Of a stretch of 64,000 nt of DNA, positions 9,034 through 18,907 are shown one piece after another (position 1 is the first letter of the stretch; the number at the start of each line of letters is the position of its first letter). Made by a program: the position numbers and the translations under genes. The notes beneath the pieces were generated by a model. That model was not told the DNA's origin, ran no database searches, and saw nothing but the letters and a program-made list of their open reading frames with translations. This DNA comes from Beijerinckiaceae bacterium (lineage in GTDB: Bacteria; Pseudomonadota; Alphaproteobacteria; Rhizobiales; Beijerinckiaceae), in contig WSYC01000003.1 of NCBI GenBank assembly GCA_009773635.1, forward strand, positions 99,106 to 163,105. Direction: 5' to 3'.

Positions 9034-9548
9034 CAGGCGGCCCCCCCGTCCGCTGCTGTAACCGGGTTTTCAGGCTCGCTGGCTGCATAGGGATCGGCAA
9101 TCCCCAGCCCGGCGAGCAGGCGGATTTCAAGCGCTTCCATTGCTTCCGCTTCTGCTGCGGTCTCATGGTCATGGCCAAGCAGATGCAGCGTGCCGTGGAC
9201 AACCAGATGCGTCAGATGATCCACCAGCGTCTTGCCTTCGGCCTCGGCCTCGCGGGCGCAGGTCTCGAAGGCCAGCGCGATATCGCCAAGGACAAGCGCG
9301 GGATCGCCCGGCATCGATGGTGCAGGAAAGGACAGCACGTTGGTCGGCATATCCTTGCCGCGAAACGATGCGTTGAGCCGACGGATCGTCGCATCATCCC
9401 CCATCAGGAAGGAAACGCCGGCCGCAGGCCTTCCGGCCTCGGCGAGCACGGTCGTCGCGGCGCGGGCGACGAGCGCTTCGAGCCCCTCGACCGCTTCCCA
9501 GCCCTTCGCCTCGATGAGCACGTCGATATCAGGCATCGTGTCAGACAT
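9033..9548 (-). CDS. ybeY: rRNA maturation endoribonuclease YbeY
   Basis: YbeY is a metal-dependent endoribonuclease needed for 16S rRNA 3'-end maturation and ribosome quality control. The zinc-binding signature is visible as HLVVHGTLHLLGHDHE, with three histidines, and the family motif DMPTNVLSFP lies before it. The product is 171 residues from the ATG at [10 protein letters not shown]; a longer frame is open but reads back into phoH. It overlaps the 3' end of phoH by eight bases and its stop overlaps the corC start. Confidence 0.95.
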   Translation of the reverse strand: MSDTMPDIDVLIEAKGWEAVEGLEALVARAATTVLAEAGRPAAGVSFLMGDDATIRRLNASFRGKDMPTNVLSFPAPSMPGDPALVLGDIALAFETCAREAEAEGKTLVDHLTHLVVHGTLHLLGHDHETAAEAEAMEALEIRLLAGLGIADPYAASEPENPVTAADGGAA

Positions 9549-10620
9549 TGCCGCGCCCCGAACCGGGATGGCTGATGTCGCTTTCCTCGTAGGCCTGCAC
9601 GATCCGCCGGACGAGATCATGCCGCACCACGTGCTGATGCCCGAACTTGACGTGGCCGATGCCCTCGACGTTCTGCAGGAGGTTGATCGCCTCGCTGAAC
9701 CCGGATTTCTGGCCCGGCGGCAGATCGATCTGCGTCGGGTCTCCGGTGATGATCATCCGCGAGCCCTCGCCAAGCCGCGTCAGGAACATCTTCATCTGCA
9801 TCGAGGATGCATTCTGCGCTTCATCGAGCAGGATCAGCGCGTTCGAGAGCGTGCGCCCGCGCATGAAGGCGAGCGGCGCGACCTCGATGACATTGGTCTG
9901 GAGCGCGCGCTCAACCATGCGGCCTTCCATGAAGTCATAGAGCGCATCATAGATCGGGCGGAGATAGGGATCGACCTTCTCGCGCATGTCGCCGGGCAGG
10001 AAGCCGATCTTCTCGCCGGCCTCGACCGCCGGGCGCGAGAGGATGAGCCGTTCGACGATACCCGCTTCAAGAAGCTGCACGGCATGGCCGACGGCAAGCC
10101 AGGTCTTGCCGGTGCCGGCCGGACCTTCCGCGAACACAAGCTCGTGCCGTGCCAGCACCCGGAGATAGGAATCCTGCGCGGCGTTGCGGGCCTTGACCGG
10201 CCCCTTCTTGCGCGTGGAAACATGGCCGAAGCCGGAGTAATTCTCCTTCGCGCGCGGCTGGGCCTCGTCGGGTGTGCCCCGGTCGGGGAACAGCGCACGC
10301 TGGAGCGCCGTCTCCTCGATCGCGCCATCGACATCACCGGTGCCGACAACCCGACCACGCCGGACGGTGGCATACAGGCTTTCGATCACGCGCCGGGCAT
10401 GATCGACCACATCCCGCGCGCCGCGCAGCACGATCTGGTTGCCGTTGACATGCGCGACCACGTTCAACCGTCGCTCGAGATGGGCGATGTTCTGGTCATA
10501 ATTGCCGACGACGAGGCTCGCAGCCCGGTTGTCGTCCAGCGTCATGGCTTCCTCGACCCCTTCGAGCGAGGCCTGAACGGAAGCGGCGAGGCGCGAAGGC
10601 TCGCTGAGGCGGGTGGTCAA
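9541..10620 (-). CDS. phoH: PhoH-like ATPase
   Basis: A 359-residue PhoH-family protein. The C-terminal ATPase domain has Walker [12 protein letters not shown] near residue 170 and Walker [11 protein letters not shown], followed by [14 protein letters not shown]. The N-terminal 120 residues include a KH-like RNA-binding region ([15 protein letters not shown]). PhoH proteins probably act in RNA metabolism with YbeY, its downstream partner. The start is TTG: the last bases of miaB give GGGAGG nine bases before this TTG, and TTG overlaps the miaB stop (TTGA). An internal ATG 25 codons in is the alternative. Confidence 0.94.
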   Translation of the reverse strand: MTTRLSEPSRLAASVQASLEGVEEAMTLDDNRAASLVVGNYDQNIAHLERRLNVVAHVNGNQIVLRGARDVVDHARRVIESLYATVRRGRVVGTGDVDGAIEETALQRALFPDRGTPDEAQPRAKENYSGFGHVSTRKKGPVKARNAAQDSYLRVLARHELVFAEGPAGTGKTWLAVGHAVQLLEAGIVERLILSRPAVEAGEKIGFLPGDMREKVDPYLRPIYDALYDFMEGRMVERALQTNVIEVAPLAFMRGRTLSNALILLDEAQNASSMQMKMFLTRLGEGSRMIITGDPTQIDLPPGQKSGFSEAINLLQNVEGIGHVKFGHQHVVRHDLVRRIVQAYEESDISHPGSGRGNV

Positions 10621-12104
10621 GCGGCTTTACCTCCCATTGTGGTTCCTGAAGTTCCGGCAAGCAAATCCCCGGCCAGCCGACCATAAAGAGAGTTTCCTCT
10701 CAGTTCCGTGACATCGACATCGTGGATCTGCCCCACCAGCGCCTGCACGGCTTCGGGCGAACCGGCGTCGATGTTGACAGCTTGCAGCCAGGGTGACTTG
10801 CCGGCGGCCTGCCCGGGATGGCGACCTGCCTTCTCGAACAATACCGGCACACGGCGCCCGATCGTCGCCATGTTGAACGCATCCTGCTGCTCGAGAATCA
10901 GCGCCTGCAGCGCCTGAAGCCGCGCCGATTTGACGTCTTCGGGCACAGAATCCGGCCCTTCCGCCGCCTTGGTACCCGGCCGCGGGCTGTATTTGAACGA
11001 ATAGGCCGCCGAAAAACCGATCTCGCGCACCAGCGCCATCGTCTCTTCGAAGTCCGCGTCGGTCTCACCGGGAAAGCCGACGATGAAATCCGAGGACAGC
11101 GCGATGTCGGGCCGGGCTGCGCGGACATCGTCGATGATGCGGCGGTAGAAATCCCGCGTGTGCTTGCGGTTCATCGCCTTCAGAATGCGGTCCGAGCCCG
11201 ATTGCACGGGCAGGTGCAGGTAAGGCATCACCTTCGGGTTGTCGCGATGCGCCGCGATCAGCGCCGCATTCATATCCCGCGGATGGCTCGTCGCGTAGCG
11301 GATGCGCGCGAGCCCGTCGATCGCCGAGAGTGCCTCGAACAGGCGCGCAAGATCGACCGTGCCGCCGGTAGCATCAAGGCCATGGTAGGCGTTGACGTTC
11401 TGTCCGAGCAGCATGATCTCGCGGATGCCGGCGTCGACCATCTGCCGCGTTTCATCGAGGATCGCGGCCTGGGGGCGCGAGGTCTCCGCCCCGCGCGTGA
11501 ACGGCACCACGCAAAACGAGCAGAACTTGTCGCAGCCTTCCTGCACGGTCAGGAACGCCGAGGGGCCGCGTGTCATCAGCCGCTTGCGGCCGGGCGGCGG
11601 CAGGTGCGCGAATTTATCTTCCTCGGGGAATTCGGTATCCACCGTCCGGCGCTGTCCAGCGTCGGCCTTCGCGATCAAGTCCGGCAGATGGTGGTAGCTT
11701 TGCGGGCCGACCACAATATCCACAGCGCTCTCGCGGCGCATGATCTCGTTGCCCTCGGCCTGCGCGACACAGCCGGCGACTGCAATGAGCGTGGATTTAC
11801 CGTCTTGCGCCCGCGCCGCCTTGTTTTCGCGCAGGCGGCCCAGCGCGGAATAGACCTTTTCGGCAGCCTTTTCGCGGATATGGCAGGTATTGAGGATGAC
11901 GAGCTCGGCCTCTTCGGCAACTTCGGTGGTGACGAATCCCTGCCCTGCCAGCACATCCGCCATGCGCTCGGCGTCATGCGCGTTCATCTGGCAGCCGTAG
12001 GACTTGATATGGACGCGCCGCACCACCGTTTCGGTCGGCGACCGCTCGGCGGGGGTGGATGCGTGCTCTGGAGTGTGGGCCATCCCGTTTTCTTTACCCG
12101 GCAT
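10617..12104 (-). CDS. miaB: tRNA-2-methylthio-N6-dimethylallyladenosine synthase MiaB
   Basis: MiaB is a radical-SAM enzyme that adds a methylthio group to i6A37 in tRNAs reading U-starting codons. The N-terminal UPF0004 domain shows cysteines in [13 protein letters not shown] and NTCHIREKA. The radical-SAM cluster motif [15 protein letters not shown] is intact, and a C-terminal TRAM domain follows ([19 protein letters not shown]). The 495-residue length includes a 25-30 residue N-terminal extension; an ATG seven codons in (MAHTPEH) is also possible. The stop overlaps the phoH start. Confidence 0.97.
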   Translation of the reverse strand: MPGKENGMAHTPEHASTPAERSPTETVVRRVHIKSYGCQMNAHDAERMADVLAGQGFVTTEVAEEAELVILNTCHIREKAAEKVYSALGRLRENKAARAQDGKSTLIAVAGCVAQAEGNEIMRRESAVDIVVGPQSYHHLPDLIAKADAGQRRTVDTEFPEEDKFAHLPPPGRKRLMTRGPSAFLTVQEGCDKFCSFCVVPFTRGAETSRPQAAILDETRQMVDAGIREIMLLGQNVNAYHGLDATGGTVDLARLFEALSAIDGLARIRYATSHPRDMNAALIAAHRDNPKVMPYLHLPVQSGSDRILKAMNRKHTRDFYRRIIDDVRAARPDIALSSDFIVGFPGETDADFEETMALVREIGFSAAYSFKYSPRPGTKAAEGPDSVPEDVKSARLQALQALILEQQDAFNMATIGRRVPVLFEKAGRHPGQAAGKSPWLQAVNIDAGSPEAVQALVGQIHDVDVTELRGNSLYGRLAGDLLAGTSGTTMGGKAA

Positions 12105-12154
12105 CCCCCGGTTCGCAAAGAGGCTGCCGCCCTTCCGGGCTCAAAAAGCGCCCG

Positions 12155-12988
12155 TCATCCCTCGATTTGATGAGAGCGACCACTGAGCGCGCGCGCGTGC
12201 GCGGCGCGGATTTCGGCCTCGAGCTGCCGTGTCATCGCCTTTCGGTCGGTTCCCGGGCCTACCGTTCGGGCGGGAAGCAGCGTGACGCGGCAATCGACCC
12301 CCGGCAGGGTCAGGAAATCGCTGAGATGCGGCACCAGCTCCATATCACCGTGCCAGGCGATGAGCGCATGATTGCCGCGCCCGATCGGCAGGCCTCCGAT
12401 GCGGGGATAGGCGATGTTCACCGGCTGGATGAACGATTCGCCGGTCGAATCACCTGTTGCCACATCTCCTGTTGCCGCCTGCGCCGCGCCGATCAGCGCC
12501 GAGCGGAACGGCAGGATGCGCGTGCCATCGCCCGTCGTGCCCTCCGCGAACAGCACGAGCGCATCGCCATCGAGCATCCGGGCGGCGATGGCGCGGTTGA
12601 CATCGCCCGTCTTGCCGCGGCGCTGGCGTTCGACAAAAATTGACCGCTGAAGCCGCGCCAGCGTGCCGAACAGCGGCCATTCCCCCACCTCGCTTTTGGC
12701 AATGAACGAAACCGGAAACAGCGACGAGATCACGAGAATATCGAGCCAGGAGAGATGATTCGCGGTGATCAGCAGCGGTTTTCGGACATCAACCACGCCA
12801 ACCCGCTCGACCCTGACGCCGAGCACGAGCAGCACGTAGCGGTGAAAATAGACCGGTAGCCAGCGCGCAAGACGTGGAGCCAGCTTCAACGCAAGCCACT
12901 GAGCTGGCAAACCAAGCGCAAATGCGGGAATGAGAGCGGCAACCTTCCCGGCGATCTTCACTTTCCGGTAGAGGCCCTGCTCGATCAT
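12155..12988 (-). CDS. plsC: 1-acyl-sn-glycerol-3-phosphate acyltransferase
   Basis: The product (277 residues) is a PlsC-family acyltransferase that acylates lysophosphatidate to phosphatidate at the inner membrane. The catalytic NHx4D motif is seen as NHLSWLD at residues 77-83, and the substrate-binding EGTT at about 149-152. Hydrophobic N-terminal segments (residues about 14-32 and 50-60) suggest membrane anchoring. Its ATG overlaps the stop of the upstream fur gene by four bases. The region after residue 175 (GDVATGDSTGESF) is low in complexity. PlsC paralogues are common, so this need not be the only one in the genome. Confidence 0.93.
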   Translation of the reverse strand: MIEQGLYRKVKIAGKVAALIPAFALGLPAQWLALKLAPRLARWLPVYFHRYVLLVLGVRVERVGVVDVRKPLLITANHLSWLDILVISSLFPVSFIAKSEVGEWPLFGTLARLQRSIFVERQRRGKTGDVNRAIAARMLDGDALVLFAEGTTGDGTRILPFRSALIGAAQAATGDVATGDSTGESFIQPVNIAYPRIGGLPIGRGNHALIAWHGDMELVPHLSDFLTLPGVDCRVTLLPARTVGPGTDRKAMTRQLEAEIRAAHARALSGRSHQIEG

Positions 12989-13449
12989 CGGATAACCGGC
13001 GGTTTTTTCCGGCGTGCTCCGGGCTTTGTCCGCTCGAGCGGCAGGCAGAACAGCTGGAGGCGGTGGCCGGTGATGCGATAGCCGAGATCGCGCGCAATTC
13101 GGGCCTGCAATTCCTCGATTTCAGGCGAGTGGAACTCGATCACCTTGCCGGTCTGGAGATCGACGAGATGGTCGTGGTGCTCGTGATTGGCGCTTTCGTA
13201 GCGGGCGCGGCCATCGGTGAACTCATGCCGTTCGAGAATGCCGGCCTCGGACAGCAGCCGCACGGTGCGATAGACGGTCGAGAGCGCGATCCTGGGATCA
13301 ATGGCCGCCGCCCGGCGGTGCAGCTCCTCGACATCCGGGTGATCGGCAGCCTCCTCGAGGATACGCGCGATGATGCGGCGCTGCCCGGTCATGCGCAGGC
13401 CTTGCGCCCGGACACGTTCTGCGATGCTCGAGGCTTCGTCCGCCTTCAT
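12985..13449 (-). CDS. fur: Fur-family transcriptional regulator (Fur/Mur type)
   Basis: Fur-family metal-responsive repressor, 154 residues from the ATG at MKADEASS. The winged helix lies at about residues 10-80 (LRMTGQRRIIARIL, HPDVEELHRRA, STVYRTVRLLSEAGIL). The dimer domain has the metal ligands HEHHDHL at 89-95. There is no CxxC structural zinc pair, which is typical of alphaproteobacterial Fur/Mur. In Rhizobiales this orthologue often answers to manganese (Mur) rather than iron, and the sequence cannot settle which. The residues HHDHLVDLQTGKVIEF are highly conserved. It lies between rimI and plsC, a standard place in this group. Confidence 0.92.
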   Translation of the reverse strand: MKADEASSIAERVRAQGLRMTGQRRIIARILEEAADHPDVEELHRRAAAIDPRIALSTVYRTVRLLSEAGILERHEFTDGRARYESANHEHHDHLVDLQTGKVIEFHSPEIEELQARIARDLGYRITGHRLQLFCLPLERTKPGARRKKPPVIR

Positions 13450-13581
13450 CGCCCGCCCTGCTCCCTTGCGACCGCTTCGAACGCGCCAATACCAAGGCCT
13501 CACGCCGGATGCAAAGCAAAACGATTGGCAAGTCCTGCCCCGAGCAGGACTCATCAGGTGCCGGGCTTGCCAGTCGCCGGA

Positions 13582-14118
13582 TCACCAGCCCCGGGGGGTG
13601 GGATCGAGATGGGAAATGTCCCAGCGCATCGTCAGCGCGTCCCGGCGCGGGGCGGATGAGCCTTCCATCGCCGGGTAATACCCTTTCCGACGCCCGGTTT
13701 CGACCATGCCGAAACTCCGGTAGAGCGCCAGTGCCGGGGCATTGTCCGCCGCAACCTCCAGAAACAGCGTGGCGGCACCGGCCTGCCGCACCCGCTCGGC
13801 GTGGCGGCGCAGCAGCGGAGCCGCAAGGCCACGACCCCGGACTTCCCGGTCAAGCGCAATGCTCAGGAGTTCGGCCTCGTCAAGCACCACGCGGCTGATC
13901 GCGAAGCCGGTCACGATCTCGCCGATCACGGCTCGCGAGACCAGGGCATCGGCGACATGCCCGTCAAGAATCATGCGCTCGATCTCGCTCCGATCCCAGC
14001 CGACGGCAAACCCCTCCGCATGGATCGCCGCCATGCGGGCGGCATCAATCGCCTGGGCAGGGCGCAGGGTTGTGCTGGACAACCCCATTCTAAACCACGG
14101 CCAGAACCAGAGCCACAT
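13582..14118 (-). CDS. rimI: Ribosomal-protein-alanine N-acetyltransferase RimI-like
   Basis: GNAT-family acetyltransferase of 178 residues. The acetyl-CoA binding region reads LLSIALDREVRGRGLAAPLL, followed by ATLFLEVAADNAPALALYRSFGM and GRRKGYY, the RimI pattern. RimI acetylates the N-terminus of ribosomal protein S18, although other targets are possible. It follows tsaB directly, the usual tsaB-rimI pair. Two ATG starts are possible: the one used here has AGGTG upstream and gives an odd tryptophan-rich start (MWLWFWPWFRM); an ATG ten codons later gives MGLSSTTLRP but lacks a ribosome-binding site. Confidence 0.88.
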   Translation of the reverse strand: MWLWFWPWFRMGLSSTTLRPAQAIDAARMAAIHAEGFAVGWDRSEIERMILDGHVADALVSRAVIGEIVTGFAISRVVLDEAELLSIALDREVRGRGLAAPLLRRHAERVRQAGAATLFLEVAADNAPALALYRSFGMVETGRRKGYYPAMEGSSAPRRDALTMRWDISHLDPTPRGW

Positions 14119-14130
14119 CCCGCACCTGCA

Positions 14131-14826
14131 TCAGGCGCGCTGCAACCGCGCCCGATCGGCCACGGTGACATTCGCCTCGCGCAGGTAGAGCGGCTTTGCC
14201 GGCGCCGACGCCGGGTCCGCCGCCGCACCAAGCCGCGCGACCCAGACGATATCCGGCGCCGGCAGGGTGTTGACGATGCCGCTGCCGGCCCGGAAATCAG
14301 TTGTCACGCCCTTGCGCGCCAGTGCCAACCTGTCCGCCGCGTTACCGACGAACGCCACCGGGCCGTCACCGATCTTGCGGGCGGCATCCTCCAGCGAAAA
14401 CAGGCCCGGTCCGGCCATCGTGCGGCCCCCCATCGCCAGCGACTGGAAAAAAATCATGCCGTTGCGCGCATCGATCGCGACCGCGACCGGCTTGCGATCC
14501 TCGCCGAACAGCAGCGGCGCGGCGAATGCGGCCAGCGTGGAAACACCCACCGCCGGCTTGCCATGCACGAGGGCAAACCCCCGCGCAGCGGCAATCCCGA
14601 TGCGCAGGCCGGTGAAGCTCCCCGGCCCGGTCGTCACCGCGAACCTGTCGATTTCGGCAAATCCGATCCCGGATGCCGCCAGCACACGCGCCACCATCGG
14701 CATCAATGCTTCGGAATGTCCGCGCTCCATGGCCTGCGATTCCTGCGCGAGAACGCGATTCGACGCAGCATCGACGATCGCGGCGGAGGCTGCGCCAAGC
14801 GCTGTATCGAGGGCAAGGATGCGCAC
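14131..14826 (-). CDS. tsaB: tRNA threonylcarbamoyladenosine biosynthesis protein TsaB
   Basis: TsaB (231 residues) partners with TsaD and TsaE in making t6A37 on tRNAs. It has the ASKHA N-terminus MRILALDTALGAASAAI and the family signature VTTGPGSFTGLRIG near residue 65, followed by ARGFALVHGKPAVGVSTL. The GTG start is set by the conserved first strand; no ATG is available close by. It precedes rimI with a 12-base gap. TsaB is a degenerate TsaD homologue without its own metal site, so activity depends on TsaD encoded elsewhere. Confidence 0.95.
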   Translation of the reverse strand: MRILALDTALGAASAAIVDAASNRVLAQESQAMERGHSEALMPMVARVLAASGIGFAEIDRFAVTTGPGSFTGLRIGIAAARGFALVHGKPAVGVSTLAAFAAPLLFGEDRKPVAVAIDARNGMIFFQSLAMGGRTMAGPGLFSLEDAARKIGDGPVAFVGNAADRLALARKGVTTDFRAGSGIVNTLPAPDIVWVARLGAAADPASAPAKPLYLREANVTVADRARLQRA

Positions 14827-14845
14827 GCGCCGGGCTCCGGGACGA

Positions 14846-15403
14846 TCAGGCTGCTTCGACCGACTGGACGTCCGGCAGGAAATGTTTGAGCAGGTTCTGG
14901 ATGCCGTGCTTGAGCGTCGCCGTCGAACTCGGGCAGCCCGAGCAGGCCCCCTTCATCGTGAGGTAGACCACGCCGCCGCGGAACCCCTTGAAGGTAATAT
15001 CGCCGCCATCCCCCGCCACCGCCGGGCGAATCCGGGTTTCGAGCAGCTCCTTGATCGTCGCAACCGTCTCGGCGTCTTCGGGGGCGAAGAATTCCTCGCC
15101 GACAATTTCCGCCGCTGCATCCTCGGCGACGATCGGCGCGCCGGAGAGATAATGCTCCATGATCGCGCCGAGGATCGCGGGCTTCAGATGCTGCCATTCA
15201 CCGGTCGACTTCGTGACCGTGACGAAGTCCGAGCCGAAAAACACGCCGGTGATGCCAGGAATCCCGAATAAAGCGCTCGCCAGCGGCGAGGCCGTGGCCT
15301 CATCAGGGGTGCGGAACTCGCGCGTTCCGGCGCCAAGCACGGTCTTGCCGGGCAGGAATTTCAGCGTCGCGGGGTTAGGGGTGGCTTCGGTCTGGATGAA
15401 CAT
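14846..15403 (-). CDS. nfuA: NifU/NfuA-type Fe-S cluster carrier protein
   Basis: 185 residues. The N-terminal half is the Nfu_N (scaffold-like) domain (MFIQTEATPNPATLKFLPG, ASPLASALFGIPGITGVFFG). The C-terminal half is the NifU domain with the cluster-binding CxxC in MKGACSGCPSS, near residue 150. It passes Fe-S clusters to target enzymes; MiaB in this window is a plausible client. The ATG at MFIQTEA is the conserved start, although the frame is open 12 codons further up. It lies 19 bases before tsaB. Confidence 0.95.
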   Translation of the reverse strand: MFIQTEATPNPATLKFLPGKTVLGAGTREFRTPDEATASPLASALFGIPGITGVFFGSDFVTVTKSTGEWQHLKPAILGAIMEHYLSGAPIVAEDAAAEIVGEEFFAPEDAETVATIKELLETRIRPAVAGDGGDITFKGFRGGVVYLTMKGACSGCPSSTATLKHGIQNLLKHFLPDVQSVEAA

Positions 15404-15534
15404 GGGCGCCTCTTGCTGCGGGAAAATTCCGGGGTCCAAAATCCCCGGAGAGCCGCTGGATTCCTACATAGCCCCGCTTGCCCCCGACGAAAAGGGTTGT
15501 GCCGTACCGGGAACGGCATTTGGCCGGCAAATTC

Positions 15535-16029
15535 TCAGGCCAGCGCCTCGAAATCGGCTTCGGCGAGGCCGCCGGGCACGATTGTCACCGGCACCGGAAA
15601 GCTCGCGGCGACGCGTCCGGCGATCAGCGATACCAGCGGGCCAGGGCCATCCTTGCCAAGACCAGCGGCCAGCACGAGCACGGCGATATCCTCGTCCTGC
15701 TCGATCAAGGTCATCACCTGCTCGGAGGGGGCGCCGGTCAGGATGACGCGTTCGGGCTCGAAGCCGGCCTCGCGCCGCACGATCTCGGCGGCCTTATCGA
15801 GCCGGAGGTTGGCTTCCGCCTCGGCCTCGGCCTGCATGATATCACCGATACCAAGCCAGGGCTGCCCTTCCTCGGGCACGATGATGCCGAGCATGACGAT
15901 ATTCGCGCCCGAACGCCGCGCCCGCCGCGCGGCGAACAGCACCGCGCGGGCACATTCGGGGGTATCATCGACGATGATGAGGAGTTTGGGCCGGTGACCC
16001 GGCTCGTAGGCGCGCCGTCTGAACGCCAT
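15535..16029 (-). CDS. Universal stress protein family protein
   Basis: A 164-residue protein with the Usp alpha/beta fold: a first strand with the nucleotide-site Asp (KLLIIVDDTPECARAVLFAARRARR), a middle strand (IVMLGIIVPEEG) and the late VILTGAPSEQVMTLIEQDEDIAVLVLAAG. The usual GS-rich ATP-binding loop is not obvious, so nucleotide binding is uncertain. This gene between trpS and nfuA is common in Rhizobiales. Stand-alone Usp proteins are often induced by stress or slow growth, but nothing here shows regulation. Confidence 0.82.
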   Translation of the reverse strand: MAFRRRAYEPGHRPKLLIIVDDTPECARAVLFAARRARRSGANIVMLGIIVPEEGQPWLGIGDIMQAEAEAEANLRLDKAAEIVRREAGFEPERVILTGAPSEQVMTLIEQDEDIAVLVLAAGLGKDGPGPLVSLIAGRVAASFPVPVTIVPGGLAEADFEALA

Positions 16030-16110
16030 TCAGATCCCCATCACGAACTGCAGGAGCACATCGTGCCAAACGGCGGCACCCGGCGCAAGGGCCGTGACGA
16101 CGAGTGCCGT

Positions 16111-17184
16111 TCAACCTTGGATGAAGCCGAGGATCTCGCGGACATCCCGCATCACCGGTTCCGCAATCGCGCGGGCGCGGGCAGCGCCATCGGCCAGCAC
16201 GGCGTCGATCATCGCGGGATCGGCGGTCAGCCGGCGCATGTCCGCGCCGATCGGCGAGAGCTGCTCGACTGAAAGCTCAACCAGCGCGTTCTTGAAGGTC
16301 GAGAACTGCCCGCCGCCGAACTCCGTGAGGATGCCCGCGGCATCACGGCCCGAAAGCGCAGCAAAAATCGTGACGAGGTTTTCAGCTTCAGGCCGGCCCT
16401 TGAGGCCCTCGGCTTCCGAGGGCAGCGGCTCGGGATCGGTCTTGGCCTTGCGGATCTTCTGCGCGATCGCATCGGCATCATCGGTGAGGTTGATGCGCGA
16501 ATTATCGGAAGCGTCCGATTTCGACATCTTCTTCGTGCCGTCCCGGAGGCTCATGACGCGCGGGGCGGGCCCGGCAATCAGCGGTTCGGGCTGCGGGAAA
16601 TAATCCCCGGATTCAAGGCCGAGCGCGCGGATGCGGTCGCCGAAATCGAAATTGAACTTCTGCGCGATATCGCGGGTGAGTTCGAGGTGCTGCTTCTGGT
16701 CCTCGCCCACCGGCACATGCGTCGCGCGGTAGACGAGAATATCCGCCGCCATCAGCGTCGGATAGGCGAAGAGGCCGATCGAGGCGTTCTCGCGGTCCTT
16801 GCCGGCCTTTTCCTTGAACTGGGTCATGCGGTTGAGCCAGCCCATCCGCGCGATGCAGTTGAACACCCAGGCAAGCTCGGCATGGCCCGACACCTGGCTC
16901 TGGTTGAAGACGATATGCTCTTTCGCGTCGATCCCCGCCGCCAGGAACGCCGCTGTCACCTCGCGGGTCGCGCGCGTCAGCTCGGCCGGGTCCTGCGGCA
17001 TCGTGATCGCGTGCATATCGACCACACAATAGATGCACTCATGTCCCGCCTGAAGCTCGGCGAAGCGCTTGATCGCCCCGAGATAGTTGCCGAGATGCAG
17101 GTTCCCTGTCGGCTGGACGCCGGAGAAGACGCGGGGCGTATAAGGCTTGAGGGCGGCTGGCTGGGTCACGGGATCAGGTTCCAT
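16111..17184 (-). CDS. trpS: Tryptophan--tRNA ligase
   Basis: Class I tryptophanyl-tRNA synthetase, 357 residues. The HIGH-type motif is seen as [11 protein letters not shown] (about residues 27-37) and the KMSKS loop as [11 protein letters not shown] near residue 218. Intervening segments such as [12 protein letters not shown] and [26 protein letters not shown] (quoted in two parts: [20 protein letters not shown]) match the family. It charges tRNA-Trp. It lies 67 bases after murJ on the same strand and 81 bases before the Usp gene. Confidence 0.98.
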   Translation of the reverse strand: MEPDPVTQPAALKPYTPRVFSGVQPTGNLHLGNYLGAIKRFAELQAGHECIYCVVDMHAITMPQDPAELTRATREVTAAFLAAGIDAKEHIVFNQSQVSGHAELAWVFNCIARMGWLNRMTQFKEKAGKDRENASIGLFAYPTLMAADILVYRATHVPVGEDQKQHLELTRDIAQKFNFDFGDRIRALGLESGDYFPQPEPLIAGPAPRVMSLRDGTKKMSKSDASDNSRINLTDDADAIAQKIRKAKTDPEPLPSEAEGLKGRPEAENLVTIFAALSGRDAAGILTEFGGGQFSTFKNALVELSVEQLSPIGADMRRLTADPAMIDAVLADGAARARAIAEPVMRDVREILGFIQG

Positions 17185-17251
17185 CGGAAAAAACTCTGCT
17201 GCGCTCTAGCAACGACCGTTGAGAAGGACAAGCGCGAGCACACCCAACTCC

Positions 17252-18832
17252 TCAACCGGCTTGCTTCTGCCGCCCGAGGCCAAGCCCCAGACCGGCGAAT
17301 GTGAAGGCTCCGAGCACGCGCGCCATGACGGCGTAGACGATGAGACCGGCGAGGCAGATCAGCAGCAGGAACGAGCCTTTTTCATAGAACGGGAGGCTGG
17401 CGGATAGCCGCGGCTTCAGCTCCAGCGCCAGCCAGCCGATCAGGAACCCCATGACCCCCGCGGCAAGCGCTGCGGCAAAAACACGCCAATACGTCCGCGG
17501 CACGATGCTCATGCGGCCCCGGACGGCAAAAACCAGCACGATCGCGTTGGTCCAGGCGCCGATGACCACCCCCGCCGCCGGCGCGAGGGTGCGGTCGATA
17601 TCGCGAAAGACGAAGGCACCCAGAATGTTGGCGGCGATCGCGATGCCGACGGCAACCAGCGGCGTCCGCATTTCCTCGCGGGCGAGAAAGGTCGGCAGGA
17701 TGACCTTGATGAGCACGAAAGCCGGCAGGGCCAGCGCCAGCAACCGGAGAAAAGCCGCCGTCGCCTGCGCATCCTGAGCCGCAAAGGCGCCGCGCTGGAA
17801 CAGGATTGCGGTGATCGGCTTGGCCAGCACGAACAGCGCGACGGTTGCCGGGAAGATCAGCAGCGAGGCGAAAACGAAGGCCTCACTCTGCGCCATGGCC
17901 ATCGCGGTCTTGTCGCCCTGGTGGAGGGCACGCGAAATGCGCGGCAGCAGCACCACGCCGACCGACGACGCCACAAACCCGAGCGGCAGCTGGAACAGCC
18001 TGTCCGCGTAATAAAGCCAGGCAATCGCGTGCGGCTCGAGCGAGGCAAACTGGCTGGCGATGATCATGTGCACATGCCCGGAACCGGCGATGATCATGCC
18101 GGGAATCGCGAGCAACAGCAGCATCTTGGCCTGCGGATCGACCCTGCCCGTCACGGCGTCATGCAGCTTCGGGCGGAGATCGAACCCCGCACGCCCGGCT
18201 GACCGCCACAGCAGCAGCAACTGGATAAGCCCCGCGGCGAGCACGGCCGAGACCAGCACCAGGCCGGCGTCGCGCTTGCCAACCGGAACCGCAACGATCA
18301 GCGCGACGAGAACGCCGATCATGATCACATTGAGCACGAGCGGCACCAGCGCAGCGATGGCATAGCGCTCGACGGCATTCAGCAGGGCCGACATGAAGGC
18401 GACAACGAGCACAAACCCCACAAATGGAAAGGCTATGCGGCCGAAGAGCACGGCATCGGCGAATTTTTCGGTGTCCGCCCGAAAACCGTAGGCGAGCACG
18501 GACATGATCTGGGGCATTGCCAGCTCCGCGACCGCAACCAGCACGATCACGACAACACAGAGCAGCGAGAGCACATCATCCGAAAAACCACGCGCAGCCT
18601 GCTGGCCGCCTTCCTGCTCCAGCCGCGCCAGCCGGGGTACGATGGAAGCGTTGAGCGCGCCTTCGCTCATCATCTTGCGGAAGAGGTTCGGCAACAGGAA
18701 CGCCGCGACATAGACATCCGCCACCGGCCCGGAGCCGAGAATCGCCGCGATGAGAATATCGCGAAAGAAGCCCGTCACCCGGGAAGCGAGCGTGGCGGTG
18801 CCGACAATCGTGAACTGTGGGGCAAGCGACAT
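17252..18832 (-). CDS. murJ: Lipid II flippase MurJ
   Basis: MurJ (526 residues) is a polytopic MOP-superfamily protein that flips lipid II across the inner membrane for peptidoglycan synthesis. The N-terminus SLAPQFTIVGTATLASRVTG and DVYVAAFLLPNLFRKMMSEG match MurJ, and about 14 hydrophobic helices can be seen. FASSVGVVLLPRIS near residue 275 and LLALALPAFVLIKVILPTF are also typical. I chose the ATG at MSLAPQF; a longer open frame adds 47 residues that do not resemble the family and runs into the rhuM promoter region. A divergent foreign-looking gene starts 139 bases upstream. Confidence 0.96.
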   Translation of the reverse strand: MSLAPQFTIVGTATLASRVTGFFRDILIAAILGSGPVADVYVAAFLLPNLFRKMMSEGALNASIVPRLARLEQEGGQQAARGFSDDVLSLLCVVVIVLVAVAELAMPQIMSVLAYGFRADTEKFADAVLFGRIAFPFVGFVLVVAFMSALLNAVERYAIAALVPLVLNVIMIGVLVALIVAVPVGKRDAGLVLVSAVLAAGLIQLLLLWRSAGRAGFDLRPKLHDAVTGRVDPQAKMLLLLAIPGMIIAGSGHVHMIIASQFASLEPHAIAWLYYADRLFQLPLGFVASSVGVVLLPRISRALHQGDKTAMAMAQSEAFVFASLLIFPATVALFVLAKPITAILFQRGAFAAQDAQATAAFLRLLALALPAFVLIKVILPTFLAREEMRTPLVAVGIAIAANILGAFVFRDIDRTLAPAAGVVIGAWTNAIVLVFAVRGRMSIVPRTYWRVFAAALAAGVMGFLIGWLALELKPRLSASLPFYEKGSFLLLICLAGLIVYAVMARVLGAFTFAGLGLGLGRQKQAG

Positions 18833-18907
18833 CGGCCGGAGAGTCCGCCGGATGTTGCGCCGCGTCAAGCGGGAGATCGATGTGAAAGACGTTGGGGGAA
18901 AACTCAA

